A program made the position numbers and the translations under genes. Shown here piece after piece: positions 44,273-57,299 of a DNA stretch of 64,000 bases. This DNA comes from Micromonospora sp. MA102. GTDB taxonomy: Bacteria; Actinomycetota; Actinomycetes; Mycobacteriales; Micromonosporaceae. How positions within the stretch are numbered: position 1 is the stretch's first letter; each line of letters starts with the position of its first letter. The stretch is from contig NZ_JAMWEG010000012.1 in the NCBI RefSeq assembly GCF_025460765.1, forward strand, positions 62,001-126,000, read 5' to 3'. The notes under the pieces are model-generated. The model had not been told where the DNA came from. It did no database searches and was given only the letters and a program-made list of their open reading frames with translations.

Positions 44273-45262
44273 TCAGGCGCTCTCGCGCGCCACCAGCGTC
44301 GAGGGGAACGCGGTCACCGGCGGCACCGGGCGGCCGTCCAGGACCGCGGTCGCGGCCGCGGTGGCGATCCGGGCCACCGGGTGGGTGGCGGTGGTCAGCG
44401 CCGGGCTGCTCACCGCCGCGTACGGGATGTCGTCGAACCCGGCCACCGCCACGTCGTGCGGCACCCCGAGCCCGCGCCCGCGCAGCGCGGCGATCACGCC
44501 CAGCGCGGTGGCGTCGCTGGCCGCGTAGATCGCGTCGGTGTCCGGCCAGCGGGTCAGCGCCTCCAGCGCCGCCCGGCCGCCCCGCGCGGCGGTGAAGTCG
44601 CCGTCGACCAGCCGCACCGGCAGCCCCGCCGCCCGCATCAGCCCCCGGTACGCGGTCACCGACCGCTCGGCGCAGCTCAGCCAGCGCGGTCCGGTGACCA
44701 TGGCGATGCGGCGGTGGCCGCCGGCGTGCAGGTGGCGCAGCACGGCGTCGGCGCCGCCGGCGTTGTCCACGTCGAAGGAGGGGACGGACGGCGAGCCCGT
44801 GCCGATCGAGATGACCCGCCCCCGCAGCCGGGCCGGGACCGCGTCGAGCACCCGCGCGGTGGTGTTGACCAGCAGCACCCCGCAGACGCTCCGGTCGTCG
44901 CCGAGCCGGGGCAGCCCGGCCGGGGCGTCCAGCGGCAGCCACTCCAGCGCCACCCCCACCCCGTGCGGGGCGCACACCCGGGCCGCCGCGCTCACCAGCC
45001 GGTCCACGTACGGGTCGTCCAGCACGGTGGCGTCGGTGCCGGAGACCGCCACGACGAGGCGTACCCCGGCACCCCGGACCAGGGCCCGGGCTGTGGTGTT
45101 CGGCACGTAGCCGAGCCGGTCGGCGGCGGCGCCGACCCGATCCCGGGCGTCCACCGAGGCGAACCCGTAGCCGCCGAGCACCCGGGACGCGGTGGCCCGG
45201 GAGACCCCGGCCGCCCGGGCCACGTCGTCGAGGGTCGCCGGGCGGGTGGTCGGCGTCTCCAT
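44273..45262 (-). CDS. LacI-family transcriptional regulator
   Basis: 329 residues, ATG at 45262. Helix-turn-helix TLDDVARAAGVSRATASRVLGGYGFASVDARDRV, hinge YVPNTTARALV, then the sugar-binding-type effector domain (VAVAGFDDIPYAAVSSPALTTATHPVARIA). It is divergent from an MFS transporter gene, and a LacI-type palindrome lies between them, so it probably controls that transporter and itself. Confidence 0.92.
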   Translation of the reverse strand: METPTTRPATLDDVARAAGVSRATASRVLGGYGFASVDARDRVGAAADRLGYVPNTTARALVRGAGVRLVVAVSGTDATVLDDPYVDRLVSAAARVCAPHGVGVALEWLPLDAPAGLPRLGDDRSVCGVLLVNTTARVLDAVPARLRGRVISIGTGSPSVPSFDVDNAGGADAVLRHLHAGGHRRIAMVTGPRWLSCAERSVTAYRGLMRAAGLPVRLVDGDFTAARGGRAALEALTRWPDTDAIYAASDATALGVIAALRGRGLGVPHDVAVAGFDDIPYAAVSSPALTTATHPVARIATAAATAVLDGRPVPPVTAFPSTLVARESA

Positions 45263-45345
45263 GTCTGGTCCTCCCCGTGCTGGCCGTTCTGTCGGCATCA
45301 TGCCCCGCCGGGGCCGGCCGGGGTAAGGGGCGGGAGCGTTTGTGG

Positions 45346-45359
45346 TGGTAGCGCTCTCA
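45346..45359. promoter_or_regulatory. LacI-type operator (TGGTAGCGCTCTCA)
   Basis: Palindrome with perfect AGCGCT centre and ten of fourteen symmetric positions, close to the TGGGAGCGCTCCCA type bound by LacI-family sugar regulators. It lies 49 bases before the transporter start and 84 bases from the regulator start. Confidence 0.65.
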
Positions 45360-45407
45360 GGTGTGCGATGGTCGTCGGACCAACCTGGGGGAGAGGACGA
45401 CACCACG

Positions 45408-46625
45408 GTGAGCAGCACCATCGACGCGCCGGCCGACGCCGGCGCCACGACACCGCGGGCGGTCCTGGCCGCCCGCAACGGCGTGGCGGTCGTGTTCGCC
45501 CTCAACGGCTTGGCGGTGGCGACCTGGTTCGCCCGGGTGCCCGCGATCCGCGAGTCGCTCGGGCTCAGCGCCGGGCGGCTCGGCCTGCTGCTGCTGGCCA
45601 TGTCGGCCGGCGCGCTGGTGGCCATGTCCACCGCCGGTCTGGTCACCCTGCGGCTCGGCCCGGCCCGCACCGTGGCGGCCTCGACCGTGCTGGTCGCGCT
45701 CGGTCTGACGGGCGCCGGCCTGTCGGCCAGCGTGGCCGGCTCGCTGATCGGCGTCGTGGTCGGGCTCTTCGCCGTGGGGTACGGCTCCGGCACCTGCGAC
45801 GTGGCCATGAACGTCGAGGGCGCGGCCGTGGAGAAGCGGCTCGGCCGGACGATCATGCCCCGGTTCCACGCCGCCTGGAGTCTCGGCTCGGTCGCCGGCG
45901 CCGGGCTCGGCGCCGGGGCGGCCCGGCTGGGCGTACCGGTCGGCTGGCACCTGCCCGTGATCGCGGTGGTGGTCCTGGCCGGCACGCTGCTCGCCGCCCG
46001 CGCCTTCCTGCCCGCGCCGGCCGAGACGACCGGTCCGGCCGAGCCGGCCGCGCACCGGCGCGCGCTGCTGGCCACCTGGCGGGAGCCGCGCACCCTGCTC
46101 ATCGGCCTGTTCGTGCTGGTGATGGCGTTCACCGAGGGCAGCGCCAACGACTGGCTGGCGGTGGCCTTCGTCGACGGGTACGGGGTGAGCGAGGCGGCCG
46201 GCGCCGCCGTCTTCGGGGTCTTCGTGGTCGGCATGACCCTCGGCCGGACCGCCGGCACCGTGGCGATCGACCGGTGGGGCCGGGTGCCGGTGCTGTTCGG
46301 CACCATCGCGCTGGCCGCCACCGGGGCCACCTGCGCCGTGCTGGCCGGCTCCGGGCCGCTCGCCGTGGCCGGCGTGGCGCTCTGGGGCGTCGGGGCGTCG
46401 CTCGGCTTCCCGGTCGGGATGAGCGCCGCCGCCGACGACGAGGACCGGGCGCCGACCCGGGTCAGCGTGGTCGCCATGATCGGCTACACCGCGTTCCTCG
46501 CCGGCCCGCCGCTGCTCGGCTTCCTCGGTGACCATCTGGGCATCCTCGACGCCCTCGGCGTGGTGCCGCTCCTGCTGCTGCCCACCCTCGCCCTGGTCCC
46601 GATCCTGCGCCCGCCGGCCCGCTGA
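45408..46625 (+). CDS. MFS transporter
   Basis: 405 residues from GTG 45408 (GGGGAGAGGA upstream). Twelve hydrophobic segments in two halves, with the early FALNGLAVATWFARVPAIRESLGLSAGRLGLLLLAMSAGAL and IMPRFHAAWSLGSVAGAG motifs of the YbjJ/fucose-permease-like subgroup of the major facilitator family. It moves a small molecule, perhaps a sugar, driven by the proton gradient. Control by the divergent LacI regulator is likely from the operator upstream. Confidence 0.85.
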   Translation: MSSTIDAPADAGATTPRAVLAARNGVAVVFALNGLAVATWFARVPAIRESLGLSAGRLGLLLLAMSAGALVAMSTAGLVTLRLGPARTVAASTVLVALGLTGAGLSASVAGSLIGVVVGLFAVGYGSGTCDVAMNVEGAAVEKRLGRTIMPRFHAAWSLGSVAGAGLGAGAARLGVPVGWHLPVIAVVVLAGTLLAARAFLPAPAETTGPAEPAAHRRALLATWREPRTLLIGLFVLVMAFTEGSANDWLAVAFVDGYGVSEAAGAAVFGVFVVGMTLGRTAGTVAIDRWGRVPVLFGTIALAATGATCAVLAGSGPLAVAGVALWGVGASLGFPVGMSAAADDEDRAPTRVSVVAMIGYTAFLAGPPLLGFLGDHLGILDALGVVPLLLLPTLALVPILRPPAR

Positions 46626-46732
46626 CCGGCGGCCCGGCACGCCGGCCGGCTCAGCGGACTTCCACCCGGTTTCCAGCCGGTTGCCAGGTACGGGTGCTGC
46701 ACTGGGTGGGACGCCGAGGAGAGGAGGCGGGC

Positions 46733-47065
46733 ATGGGCTGGTTCACCCGACGGGCCGCCGACCCGACGACCCCGACGAAGCTCGACCGCGAGGCGAACCG
46801 GGACGACCTGGCCGCGCTGGAGGCGTTCGTGACCAGCCGGCGCGGGGTGGAGTTCTACCTGGAGCCGGAGACCACCGCCACGGACACGACGGTGGTGGCC
46901 GTCGCCCACGACGGTGAGTGGATCCGGCGCCGCACCGGCACGCCCCGGGCCGCCGGGAAGATCGCCCAGAAGCACGCGGTCCCGCTCTACGAGGCCGCCC
47001 GCACCGGCTACCCGGAGCGGATGCGCGCCTGGAACCGGGCCCACCCGGAGCGGCGCGCCCGCTGA
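46733..47065 (+). CDS. Small conserved actinobacterial protein, unknown function
   Basis: 110 residues. ATG at 46733 is chosen because GAGGAGGCGGG precedes it; a longer frame from 46694 lacks a site. Charged, no membrane segment, about 75% ordered: LDREANRDDLAALEAFVTSRRGVEFYLEPETTATDTTVVAVAHDGEWIRRRT, then AAGKIAQKHAVPLYEAARTGYPERMRAWN. Proteins of this type are common in actinobacteria; I do not know their function. Confidence 0.75.
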   Translation: MGWFTRRAADPTTPTKLDREANRDDLAALEAFVTSRRGVEFYLEPETTATDTTVVAVAHDGEWIRRRTGTPRAAGKIAQKHAVPLYEAARTGYPERMRAWNRAHPERRAR

Positions 47066-47077
47066 CCTGGGCGTGGC

Positions 47078-47788
47078 TCAGCCGGCGCCGGCCAGCGCGG
47101 CCCGCGCCTCGGCCGGCCGCAGCGGTTCCTCGTGTGCCGAGACGTACCAGGCGAGGTCGTCGTCGAGCAGGCTCGCCGCGAGGGCCAGATCCGGCCCGTC
47201 CTCGGGCGTCCGCAGGTGCGCGGGCGGCGGGTACCAGCAGTCGCCGAGCAGCAGCACCCCGGAGTCCGGCACCCGCACCACCGCGGAGTCCGGCGCGTGC
47301 CGGCCGCCCACGTGCCGGACCACCACGCCGGTGGGCAGGGTCAGCTCGTCGGCGAAGGTGCGGGTGGGCGGGAGCACGGCGAAATCGTCCCAGGAGTCGA
47401 CCGCCAGGGCCCGGGCCCGGAAGCTGTGCCCGAGGCGGGGGTTCTCGCGGACCTGCTCGCGCAGGTAGCGGTGACTCCACGGCCGGGCCGCCTCGGCGCG
47501 CAGCAGGGCCACCGCCGACTCGTGCCCGACGATCTCCACCTCGGGCCAGGCGCAGGCGCCCCAGACGTGGTCCCAGTGGTGGTGGGTGTAGACCAGCCAG
47601 CGCGGCTCCGGCAGCCCGGCCGCCGCCAGCGCGGCCCGGATCTCCCGGGCGTGGGCGGGGCTCTGGCCCGCGTCGACGATCACACTTCCGCGGTCGTCGG
47701 CGACCACCGCCACGGTCGGGCGGACCGCGAGCGGGTCGGGATCGCCGGGGAACAACCAGACCCGACCGTCGAGGTGTCGCAGCGTCAC
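47078..47788 (-). CDS. Metallo-beta-lactamase-fold hydrolase
   Basis: 236 residues. GTG at 47788 is chosen because GGGAGGA lies 8 bases upstream; the frame stays open further, but that part looks noncoding. Metal motif THHHWDH (about residue 75), later His in GHE and GGRHAPDS, and an Asp in LLLGDCWYPP give the two-metal site of the fold. Members include glyoxalase II, lactonases and RNase Z-like enzymes; substrate cannot be told. It is transcribed away from the cobalamin riboswitch. Confidence 0.85.
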   Translation of the reverse strand: MTLRHLDGRVWLFPGDPDPLAVRPTVAVVADDRGSVIVDAGQSPAHAREIRAALAAAGLPEPRWLVYTHHHWDHVWGACAWPEVEIVGHESAVALLRAEAARPWSHRYLREQVRENPRLGHSFRARALAVDSWDDFAVLPPTRTFADELTLPTGVVVRHVGGRHAPDSAVVRVPDSGVLLLGDCWYPPPAHLRTPEDGPDLALAASLLDDDLAWYVSAHEEPLRPAEARAALAGAG

Positions 47789-48084
47789 CGGCAATTCCTC
47801 CCCGCTCCGTGGCAACTCGTCCACGGTCGACCGCGATGCTATCCGTCGGCCGCCGTCCCGGGCCGTCCCGGCTGCGGCGACGCGATCGTCCGGGGGTGGC
47901 CGGCGGCCGCCGGAAACGCCCGCCACAGACCGTGGAAATACCGCCACTGCCATTGATTCACGTCATTGTGATCGGGCGGGAGAATGCTGCCGGTAGATCG
48001 ACCACTGCGGATGTCGAGGGCCGGGCGGAGGCCGGGAGACCCGGCGTTGACCCGCGACGGGCGGCTGTGGCAGCATTCGCGGCC
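47789..48084. other. Intergenic region before the cobalamin riboswitch
   Basis: No gene is seen. It holds the divergent 5' regions of the metallo-beta-lactamase-fold gene and the cobalamin transcript. A less GC-rich patch at 47940-47990 (TTGATT at 47953) may contain a promoter, but no convincing -35/-10 pair was found. Confidence 0.5.
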
Positions 48085-48235
48085 TGACGGCAGTGAAGGA
48101 AGCCGGTGCGATTCCGGCGCGGTCCCGCCACTGTCACCGGGGAGCGATCCCCCCTCGTGAGTCACGGCCGTGCGTGCGCGGTTGGAAGGCCGGGGGTGAG
48201 CGTTGATCCGGAAGCCAGGATACTTCGGCCGTCGG
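48085..48235 (+). ncRNA. Cobalamin (adenosylcobalamin) riboswitch
   Basis: The conserved core GGAAGCCGGTGCGATTCCGG (from about 48098), followed by GCGGTCCCGCCACTGT, matches the central B12-element, and the B12 box GAAGCCAGGATACTTCGG lies at 48211-48228. Ends are approximate. In the presence of cobalamin such elements shut down the genes behind them, here the long cobalamin biosynthesis operon. The downstream ribosome-binding site at 48259-48265 serves a small ORF rather than cobN directly. Confidence 0.93.
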
Positions 48236-48270
48236 AGAGCCCCAGGGCGTGGACACCCGAGGAGGACCCG

Positions 48271-48405
48271 ATGCACGGCATTTCCGCCATCGACGACGAT
48301 CGTCGTTCCCGGCCGGCGCGCACCGACGCGCCGCTGACCGCTCAGCCCGCCGCCCCGCAGGCCGCCGTGCCGCGCGCCGGGCGGGCCCGCGCCGTCCGCC
48401 GCTGA
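48271..48405 (+). CDS. 44-residue small ORF after the riboswitch
   Basis: ATG at 48271 with GAGGAGG ending 5 bases before it, the best ribosome-binding site in this leader. The peptide starts MHGISAIDDDRRSRPARTD and ends in an Arg-rich tail, with no recognised family. It sits between the riboswitch and cobN (153 bases before cobN). It may be a genuine small protein or a leader whose translation is what the riboswitch controls. Coding is supported by the start signal only. Confidence 0.45.
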   Translation: MHGISAIDDDRRSRPARTDAPLTAQPAAPQAAVPRAGRARAVRR

Positions 48406-48558
48406 CCGTCCCGCCGGGTACCGCACCCGGCCGGGCGCCCCTGCCGACCCGCCGTCGGTGAGCCGTCCGCCCGGACCCGCGTACCCGCCGAACCCGCGCC
48501 CACCCCCGCCCGCCGCCGGCCCCGCCGTGCCGCCGGGCGTCACGCTCCGGAGCCGTCC

Positions 48559-52223
<3,665 letters not shown>

Positions 52224-52227
<4 letters not shown>

Positions 52228-54584
52228 CGTCGTACCCGTTCAGCGCGGTGCTCGGGATGGACGAGATGCGGCTCGCGCTGCTGCTCAACGCGGTCAGCCC
52301 GGCCATCGGCGGGGTGCTGGTCCGGGGCGAGAAGGGCACCGCCAAGTCCACCGCCGTGCGCGCCCTCGCCGGGCTGCTGCCCCCGGTCGACCGGGTCGCC
52401 GCCTGCCGCTTCGCCTGCGACCCGGCCGCGCCCGACCCGGGCTGCCCGGACGGGCCGCACCCGGCCGGGTCGGCGGCCGAGCGCCGCCCGGCCCGCCTGG
52501 TCGAGCTGCCGGTGGGCGCCGCCGAGGACCGGGTGGTCGGCTCGCTCGACCTGGAAAAGGCCCTCGCCGAGGGGGTACGCGCCTACGAGCCCGGCCTGCT
52601 CGCCGCCGCCCACCGCGGCGTGCTCTACGTCGACGAGGTCAACCTGCTCCACGACCACCTGGTCGACCTGCTCCTGGACGCCGCGGCGATGGGCCGCTGC
52701 CACGTGGAGCGGGAGGGCGTGTCGGTCAGCCACGCCGCCCGGTTCCTGCTGGTCGGCACCATGAACCCGGAGGAGGGGGAGCTGCGCCCGCAGCTGCTCG
52801 ACCGGTTCGGGCTCACCGTCGAGGTGGCCGCCAGCCGCGACCCCGCCGTACGCGCCGAGGTGGTCCGCCGCCGCCTCGCCGCCGACGCCGACCCGGCCGG
52901 TTTCGCCGCGGGCTGGGCCGGGACGGACGCCGAGGTGGCCCGCCGGGTCGCCGCCGCCCGGCGCCGGCTGCCCGGTGTGGCGCTGCCCGACGCGGCGCTG
53001 CGGCAGATCGCCGAGGTCTGCGCCGCGTTCGACGTGGACGGCATGCGCGCCGACATCGTCACGGCCCGCACCGCCGTGGCGCACGCCGCCTGGCAGGGCC
53101 GGGAGCGGGTGGCCGCCGAGGACGTCCGGGTCGCCGCCCGCCTGGCCCTGCCGCACCGCCGCCGCCGGGACCCGTTCGACACCCCGGGGCTGGACGAGCA
53201 GCGCCTGGACGAGGCGCTGCGCCGCGCCCGCGAGCAGCACCCCGACGACGACCCGGACGGCGGCGGCCCGGACGGCGGGCCCGGCGGTGGGCCGGAGCCG
53301 GACCGCGGGCCGGACTCCGCCGGCGGGCCCGGCGCGACCGGGGCGGACCCCGACGGTCCCGGCCGGCCGGCCCGCGGGAAGGGCGGCGCCGGTGGTCGGG
53401 ACCGGTCCGGGTCGTCCGACGCCGCGGGACGCCCCGGGCCGGCGGACGACGGGCGGGGCGCTGCCGGCCGCGACGGCCGCTGGCCGGCCAACGGCCGCGC
53501 CGACGGAACGGACCGGGACGACCGGTCCGGCGACGGTGCCGACGGGACGGGCCGGGACGACCGGTCCGGCGGCGACCGCGCCGGTGGGACGGGCCACGAC
53601 GACCCTGCCGCCGATTCGGATCCGTCCGGCCACCCGGCCGACGACGGGAGCGGCGGTGGCGACGACGCCGACGGCACGCCGTCCGGTGGCGGCCACCGGG
53701 AGCGGCCGCACGCCCGACGGTTCCGCCCCGGCGGCGGGCCGGGGGACCCGGACCATGTGGAGGGAGGGACCGTGGCCGTACCCGACCGGGGGCTGCGCGC
53801 CCGGCTGCTCACCGCGCCCGGCGTGGGCGAGGGCGTGCCCGGCCGGCGCTCCCGGGCCCGCACCGGGCGGGGCCGCACCACCGGTGCCCGGGTGCCCGCC
53901 GGCCCGGCCGGGGCGCTGCACCTCCCGGCCACCGTCCGGGCCGCCGCCCCGCACCAGGCCGCCCGCGGCCGGGCCGGCGGGCCGCTGCGGCTGCGCCCGT
54001 CCGACGTGCGCGAGGCGGTCCGCGAGGGACGCGAGGGCAACCTCGTCCTCTTCGTGGTCGACGCCAGCGGGTCGATGGGCGCCCACCGGCGGATGGCCGC
54101 CGTCAAGGGCGCCGTGCTGGCCCTGCTCACCGACGCGTACCAGCGGCGGGACAAGGTGGCCGTGGTCGCCTTCCGGGGCGCCGGGGCACAGACCCTGCTG
54201 CCGGCCACCTCCTCGGTGCTCGCCGCCTCGGTCCGGCTGGCCGAGCTGCCCACCGGCGGGCGTACCCCCCTCGCGGAGGGGCTGCTCGCCGCGGCCGACC
54301 TGCTCCGGCTGGAGCGGCTGCGCGACCCGAAGCGCCGCCCCCTGGTGCTGGTGGTCACCGACGGCCGCGCCACCGCCGGCCCCCGCCCGCTCGACCGGGC
54401 CGCCCGCGCCGCCGCGGTGCTCGCCGCCACCGGCGCACCCTGCGTCGTCGTCGACTGCGAGTCCGGCCCGGTCCGCCTGCACCTGGCCCGCCGGCTCGCC
54501 GCCCAACTGCACGCCCCGCACCACCACCTCGCCGACGTGGCCAGTGACCCGCTCGTCGGCCTCACCACGAGGAGCGCCGCCTGA
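52224..54584 (+). CDS. Fused ChlI/ChlD-type ATPase subunit of the cobaltochelatase
   Basis: 786 residues. N-terminal AAA+ domain (about 1-330): Walker A GEKGTAKST at about 35-43, Walker B VLYVDEVNLL near 135, TMNPEEGELRPQLLDRFGL sensor region. An acidic Gly/Asp-rich linker of about 175 residues (335-510) contains repeated DRDDRSGDGADGTG-type units. The C-terminal von Willebrand A domain (about 590-786) carries the MIDAS motif VDASGSMG near 611 and TDGRA. It joins the roles of CobS/BchI and CobT/BchD and drives metal insertion with CobN. The annotation of such fusions is often magnesium chelatase; the cob operon indicates cobalt. Confidence 0.9.
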
Positions 54585-55195
54585 TGCCGCAGGGGAAGCC
54601 GACCCACGTGCCCGCCGACGGGCTGACCACCCGGCAGCGGCGGCACCGGCCGCTGCTGATCGTGCACACCGGACAGATGAAGGGGAAGTCGACCGCCGCG
54701 TTCGGGCTGGCGCTGCGCGCCTGGACCGCCGGGCTGCCGATCGGCGTCTTCCAGTTCGTCAAGAGCGCCAAGTGGCGGGTGGGGGAGGAGAACGCCTTCC
54801 GGGCCCTCGGCGAGGTGCACGGGCGCACCGGGCAGGGCGCGCCGGTCACCTGGCACAAGATGGGCGAGGGCTGGTCCTGGATCCAGCGCGGCGGGGCGGC
54901 CGACCACGCCGAGGACGCCCGCGAGGGGTGGCGGCAGATCCGGCGCGACCTGGCCGCCGAGCGCTACGGGCTCTACGTGCTCGACGAGTTCACGTACCCG
55001 ATGAAGTGGGGTTGGGTCGACGTGGACGAGGTCGTCGCCACCCTGCGCGACCGGCCCGGCTTCCAGCACGTGGTGATCACCGGGCGGGACGCGGACCCGC
55101 GGCTGGTCGAGGCGGCCGACCTGGTCGCCGAGCTGACCAAGGTCAAGCACCCGATGGATGCCGGTCAGAAGGGCCAGAAGGGCATCGAATGGTGA
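54584..55195 (+). CDS. cobO: Cob(I)alamin adenosyltransferase CobO/BtuR
   Basis: 203 residues, ATG overlapping the previous stop by one base (TGATG). P-loop GQMKGKSTAA at residues 30-39, KSAKWRVGEENAF, and YVLDEFTYPMKWGWVDVDEVV with the conserved acidic pair. It transfers adenosyl from ATP to the cobalt of corrinoids. Cytoplasmic. Ends inside the start of the next gene. Confidence 0.95.
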   Translation: MPQGKPTHVPADGLTTRQRRHRPLLIVHTGQMKGKSTAAFGLALRAWTAGLPIGVFQFVKSAKWRVGEENAFRALGEVHGRTGQGAPVTWHKMGEGWSWIQRGGAADHAEDAREGWRQIRRDLAAERYGLYVLDEFTYPMKWGWVDVDEVVATLRDRPGFQHVVITGRDADPRLVEAADLVAELTKVKHPMDAGQKGQKGIEW

Positions 55196-56544
55196 AGCCC
55201 TGGGCGCTGCCCCGGCTGGTCGTCGCCGCCCCGGCCAGCGGACACGGCAAGACCACCGTGGCCACCGGGCTGCTCGCCGCGCTGCGCCGCCGCGGCCTGA
55301 CGGTCAGCCCGCACAAGGTCGGCCCCGACTACATCGATCCCGGCTACCACGCGCTCGCGGCCGGCCGCCCCGGCCGCAACCTCGACCCCTGGCTGGTCGG
55401 CCCGGAGCGGATCGCCCCGCTGCTGCGCCACGGCGCCGGCGTGCCCACCCCGGCCGACGTGGCCGTGGTGGAGGGGGTGATGGGGCTGCACGACGGCGCG
55501 GTCGGCCACGGCGGATACGCCTCCACGGCCCACGTGGCCCGGCTCATCGAGGCGCCGGTGCTGCTGGTGCTCGACACCACGGCGCAGGGCCGGTCCGCCG
55601 CCGCGCTGGTGCTCGGGATGCGCGCGTTCGACCCGGCCGTACGCATCGGCGGGGTGGTCCTCAACCGGGTCGGCTCGCCCCGGCACGAGACGCTGCTGCG
55701 CGACGCCCTCGCCGAGGTGAACGTGCCGGTGCTCGGCGCGGTGACCCGGGCCGCCGAGGTGGCCGCGCCGTCCCGCCATCTCGGGCTGGTGCCGGTCGCC
55801 GAACGCGCGCCGGAGTCGGTCGCCGTGGTGGCCGCCCTCGCCGACCTGGTCGAGTCCACCGTGGACCTCGACGCGGTGCTGGGGCTGGCCCGCACCGCGC
55901 CGCCGCTCACCGCGCCCGCCTGGGATCCCGCCGCCGTGGTCGGCGGCCCCGCCGGCACCGCCCGCCCGGTCGTCGCGGTGGCCGGCGGGGCGGCGTTCAC
56001 CTTCTCGTACGCGGAGACCGCCGAACTGCTCACCGCGGCCGGCGCGGACGTGGTGACCCTCGACCCGCTGCGCGACGCGGCCCTGCCGCCCGGCACCCGG
56101 GCCGTGGTGCTCGGCGGCGGCTTCCCCGAGCTGCACGCCGACGCCCTGGCCGGCAACACCGCGCTCCGCGCCGAGCTGGCCGGCTTCGACGGCCCGGTGG
56201 TCGCCGAGTGCGCCGGGCTGCTCTACCTCGGCCGCTCCCTCGACGGGGTGCCGATGTGCGGGCGGCTCGACCACACCGCCCGGATGACCGGCCGGCTCAC
56301 CCTCGGCTACCGCGACGCGGTGGCGGCCGCTGACTCCCCGGCGCACCGCGCCGGCGACCCGGTACGCGGACACGAGTTCCACCGCACCGTCACCGACCCC
56401 GGGCACGGCGACCGTCCCGCCTGGCACTGGGACGGCGCCCCGCACGGCTTTGTCACCGGCCGGGTGCACGCGTCCTACCTGCACACCCACTGGGCCGGGC
56501 ACCCGGCGGCGGCCCGCCGGCTGGTCGAGGCGGCGAGCCGGTGA
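55189..56544 (+). CDS. cobB: Cobyrinate/hydrogenobyrinate a,c-diamide synthase CobB
   Basis: 451 residues from ATG 55189, overlapping cobO by 7 bases (GTG 55192 is an alternative). P-loop PASGHGKTT (16-23), HKVGPDYIDPGYH, VVEGVMGLHDG, and a C-terminal class I glutamine amidotransferase domain with the catalytic Cys in VVAECAGLLYLG (about residue 340) and GHEFHRT. It amidates side chains a and c using glutamine and ATP. Confidence 0.95.
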   Translation: MVKPWALPRLVVAAPASGHGKTTVATGLLAALRRRGLTVSPHKVGPDYIDPGYHALAAGRPGRNLDPWLVGPERIAPLLRHGAGVPTPADVAVVEGVMGLHDGAVGHGGYASTAHVARLIEAPVLLVLDTTAQGRSAAALVLGMRAFDPAVRIGGVVLNRVGSPRHETLLRDALAEVNVPVLGAVTRAAEVAAPSRHLGLVPVAERAPESVAVVAALADLVESTVDLDAVLGLARTAPPLTAPAWDPAAVVGGPAGTARPVVAVAGGAAFTFSYAETAELLTAAGADVVTLDPLRDAALPPGTRAVVLGGGFPELHADALAGNTALRAELAGFDGPVVAECAGLLYLGRSLDGVPMCGRLDHTARMTGRLTLGYRDAVAAADSPAHRAGDPVRGHEFHRTVTDPGHGDRPAWHWDGAPHGFVTGRVHASYLHTHWAGHPAAARRLVEAASR

Positions 56545-57299
56545 CCCCGCCCGCCGCCGTGCTGACCGGGATCGGGGTCGGACCCGGCGACCCGGAACTG
56601 CTGACGCTCCGGGCCGCGCGACTGCTGGGCGAGGCGGACCTGGTGTTCGTACCCGTGCTGGACCGGCTCGCCGCGGACCCGGACGCGCCCGCCGGGCGGG
56701 CCGAGACCACCGTGCGGGCGCACGTGCCCGCGGACCGGCTGCGCCGGCTGCCGTTCGCCCTGGACGACCGGGGCGGGGTGACCGTCCGCCGGGAGCGGGC
56801 CTGGGACGCCGCGGCGGCGGCCGTGGTGGCCGCCGTCGACGCCGGCGCCCGGTCGGTCGCCTTCGCCACCATCGGCGACCCCAATGTCTACTCGACATTC
56901 GGCTACCTGGCCGACGGCGTCCGGGCCCGGCGACCCGGGGTCGCGGTGCGGACCGTGCCCGGCATCACCGCCATGCAGGACCTGGCCGCCCGCGCCGGGG
57001 TGGCGCTCTGCGAGGGCCGGGAACCGCTCACCCTGCTGCCCGCCACGGCCGGCCTCACGCCCGTCGCCGACGCGCTCGCCGGCCCCGGGACCGTCGTCGT
57101 CTACAAGGGCTGGCGCCGCCACCCTGACCTGGTCGACGAGCTGCGCCGGCAGGGCCGGCTGGGCGACGCCGTGCTGGGCCGGGCGCTGGGCCTGCCCGGC
57201 GAGCGGATCGGGCCGGTGGACGCCGGCGCCGGCGACCTGCCCTACCTGTCGACGCTGTTGGTCCCGGCCCGCCGGGACGGCCGGGGAGGAAAACTGTGA
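56541..57299 (+). CDS. cobI: Precorrin-2 C20-methyltransferase CobI
   Basis: 252 residues, GTG overlapping cobB (GTGA). Tetrapyrrole methylase fold: GIGVGPGDPELLTLRAARLLGEADLVFVPV, FATIGDPNVYSTFGYL, VRTVPGITAMQDLAARAG, and a late VVYKGWRR. It adds the C20 methyl from S-adenosylmethionine to precorrin-2. The family is firm; CobI is assigned from the GDPxVYST and PGITAMQ motifs. Confidence 0.92.
   Translation: MTPPAAVLTGIGVGPGDPELLTLRAARLLGEADLVFVPVLDRLAADPDAPAGRAETTVRAHVPADRLRRLPFALDDRGGVTVRRERAWDAAAAAVVAAVDAGARSVAFATIGDPNVYSTFGYLADGVRARRPGVAVRTVPGITAMQDLAARAGVALCEGREPLTLLPATAGLTPVADALAGPGTVVVYKGWRRHPDLVDELRRQGRLGDAVLGRALGLPGERIGPVDAGAGDLPYLSTLLVPARRDGRGGKL

Noticed and set aside
48414..48430. 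CCGGGT/ACCCGG hairpin after the small ORF as a riboswitch-controlled terminator
   Set aside because: Six-base stem, no T-tract, and such small stems occur by chance in this GC-rich sequence.
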